From assembly GCF_001486505.1 (NCBI RefSeq), contig NZ_LN909065.1, forward strand, positions 806,001 through 870,000: DNA of 64,000 nt, read 5' to 3'. The notes under the pieces were generated by a model. It saw only the letters and a list, made by a program, of their open reading frames with translations, searched no databases and was not told the DNA's origin. Made by a program: the position numbers and the translations under genes. Origin of the DNA: Paenibacillus rubinfantis. Lineage in GTDB: Bacteria > Bacillota > Bacilli > Paenibacillales > Paenibacillaceae. Position 1 is the first letter of the stretch. Each line of letters begins with the position of its first letter. Positions 62,556 through 64,000 of this stretch are shown here, in pieces.

Positions 62556-63056
62556 TCACCAAGATCTGCGGCGATTTCCGCGGGCCGCGATCAGCCAGAT
62601 CCCGGCAATAATCAGCAGCGCAGCCAAGAAATACACAATAGAGGAAGCGAACAAAGTCCAACCGAGCAAAAGGATGGATATCGCCCCGAGAATCATGGCA
62701 GCGATGAATATTCCGTTCTGGCGCTGGGGCGAGAAGTAGCCGTATTCGAACAGGCCGATGGCCAGACCGAGGAAGAAGAGCGGCCAAGTGTATTTCAGCG
62801 TTTGCCATCCCCCGATAACCCCGGTGAAAAACACGAGGCTGTAGACGACCAGAATGCCGCCGGGAAGCAGTAATTCGGCAGGGCCTTTCCGCCAAAAATG
62901 CCATACATGCAGCACGATCCCCGGGATCAGCAGAAGCAGCGGCCAAAGCGCCCTTCCAAGAAAGCTGAATACCCCTAATTTTCCGAGCAGGATAATCACT
63001 CCGGCAGCGAGAATCAAGACGCCAGTCGTCAGCTTGTTGTTGTCGGACATATCCAT
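62556..63056 (-). CDS. LiaF transmembrane-domain-like membrane protein (166 aa)
   Basis: Small polytopic membrane protein. Six hydrophobic segments, starting with KLTTGVLILAAGVIILLGKLG and ALWPLLLLIPG, the latter resembling LiaF-type N-terminal domains; the DUF/LiaF C-terminal domain is absent. The tail ends in ARGNRRRSW. ATG at 63056 with GGAAGG upstream. Role unknown. Confidence 0.7.
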   Translation of the reverse strand: MDMSDNNKLTTGVLILAAGVIILLGKLGVFSFLGRALWPLLLLIPGIVLHVWHFWRKGPAELLLPGGILVVYSLVFFTGVIGGWQTLKYTWPLFFLGLAIGLFEYGYFSPQRQNGIFIAAMILGAISILLLGWTLFASSIVYFLAALLIIAGIWLIAARGNRRRSW

Positions 63057-63212
63057 CACACACCTTCCAGAAGACAATGAGGGACAAGACGTAGCAAATT
63101 ACGACATCCCCTTCTCTTCCAGTTTATATGAATTCCGCCCAAAAAACCACTCGGCCTAAGTCGGGGCCTCCATCTTTTTTTTCGGAGCGTGTGGATGGAA
63201 CTGCCGAAGCGG

Positions 63213-63878
63213 TTAACCGCGCCTAGCGTTATATTTTCGCAGCCAGCCGAACATAATAACGACCGCGGCGGTCAACGCAGGTACGGCGTGTGCCAATTGG
63301 GGAACGGCTGCCGCCAGCGCCGGGCCAAGCTGCGGATCCTGCAGCAGCATATCCCCGGCGGTGTAGCCGAGAATGCCTGCGCCGGCATAAATGAGGATCG
63401 GCAAGCGCTGCAGCCAATCGGCGATCAGGTTGCTGCCCCACACCACGATCGGAATACTGATAGCGATGCCGATCACCAGGATGGACACATCCCCCTTTGC
63501 GAGCGCCGCAATCGCCAATACATTATCCAGGCTCATGATAAAATCGGCGGCAAGAATGGTCTGCACCGCCTTCCACATCGAGCCTGCGCCAGCCACGCGG
63601 GAATGCTCCTCCTGCGGCAACAGCAGCTTAAAGGCGATCGCGGCCAACAGCACGCCTCCCGCCGCATGAATAAACGGTATTTTCAGCAGAATGACGGCCA
63701 CCCAGGTCAAAATGCAGCGAAGCAGCACGGCTCCCAATGCTCCCCACCATACAGCGCGCTTGCGCTGATGCAGCGGCAGGTTCTTGCTGGCCATCGCTAT
63801 AACAACGGCGTTGTCGCCGCTGAGCACTAAATTGATGATTAAAATTTCCGACAATAGCAGCAATTGTTCCAAGCTCAT
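63213..63878 (-). CDS. TerC family membrane protein, YjbE-like (221 aa)
   Basis: Integral membrane protein of the TerC family; relatives export Mn2+ or take part in metal tolerance. Signature blocks are NLVLSGDNAVVIAMA near residue 16 and MSLDNVLAIAALA near 114 (the paired SGDN and SLDN motifs). About six or seven spans are visible. The ATG at 63878 follows AGGGGAGGG. No Mn2+ riboswitch (yybP-ykoY type) is evident upstream, though the region is short. Confidence 0.88.
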   Translation of the reverse strand: MSLEQLLLLSEILIINLVLSGDNAVVIAMASKNLPLHQRKRAVWWGALGAVLLRCILTWVAVILLKIPFIHAAGGVLLAAIAFKLLLPQEEHSRVAGAGSMWKAVQTILAADFIMSLDNVLAIAALAKGDVSILVIGIAISIPIVVWGSNLIADWLQRLPILIYAGAGILGYTAGDMLLQDPQLGPALAAAVPQLAHAVPALTAAVVIMFGWLRKYNARRG

Positions 63879-64000
63879 CCCTCCCCTACAACTTGTATGA
63901 GGAAGAGAGCCAAGCTATGCCACTTTACAAAAACAACTCTGGACAAATGAATCCTTTTAGCGATTTAATACGTATATACGTCTATAGAGGAAGTGACATA

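Noticed and set aside
63879..64000. Mn2+ (yybP-ykoY) riboswitch upstream of the TerC gene
   Set aside because: The conserved blocks of that riboswitch were not found in the available 122 bases; the window edge limits this.

Overview
The window looks like part of the chromosome of a Gram-positive, endospore-forming member of the Bacillales, most like Paenibacillus or a close relative. The evidence is the division and cell-wall (dcw) cluster fused to spoIIGA-sigE-sigG, the sepF-ylmG-ylmH-divIVA block, bacillithiol synthesis (bshC), RsfA and YlaJ-type sporulation proteins, a T-box leader on ileS, and strong AGGAGG ribosome sites with many TTG and GTG starts. No tRNA, rRNA, CRISPR array, transposase or phage gene was seen.

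Layout. The left end (1-4771) holds the start of lspA, a yteA-like zinc-finger gene, a DUF5665 gene and ileS behind a T-box leader (about 4802-5217). A GH78 rhamnosidase-like gene and an AraC regulator on the plus strand (5415-9534) sit between ileS and divIVA. From 9586 to 39659 almost everything is on the minus strand. Read 5' to 3' the order is mraZ, rsmH, ftsL, pbp2B, spoVD, murE, murF, mraY, murD, spoVE/ftsW, murG, murB, murA, divIB, ftsA, ftsZ, spoIIGA, sigE, sigG, then a MerR regulator with an exported flavin reductase, then ylmC, pgeF, ylmE, sepF, ylmG, ylmH, divIVA. This block makes lipid II, polymerises it at the septum, places the Z-ring, and then commits the cell to asymmetric division and to the sigma-E and sigma-G programmes. 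Further right come bshC-ahcY, a five-gene oligopeptide ABC transporter, DUF3397, a panE-like reductase, rsfA, a DUF2626 gene, a secreted coiled-coil protein and an orphan solute-binding protein. A gene-free stretch of about 2 kb follows (54274-56328), filled with tandem repeats. The right end is a yla-like block (phoH, ylaJ, a PPOX-fold gene, an LCP gene, ylaH, typA), a LiaF-like membrane gene and a TerC/YjbE gene.

Main points of interest: (1) five tandem copies of a ~305-bp non-coding unit, each with three copies of a short palindromic motif in fixed geometry; (2) a textbook MerR-type promoter (19-bp spacer, perfect 10-bp dyad) whose -35 hexamer covers the stop codon of the MerR gene and which faces a secreted FMN/FAD reductase; (3) an ileS of the eukaryote-like IleRS2 class; (4) a promoter ahead of ftsAZ whose spacer carries one arm of a distant 13-bp inverted repeat; (5) a recognisable MraZ operator and a 22-bp-spaced spoIIG-type promoter with a 0A-like box; (6) a PcsB-like coiled-coil protein with no hydrolase domain beside an orphan binding protein. 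All calls come from reading the sequence; no database search was run.
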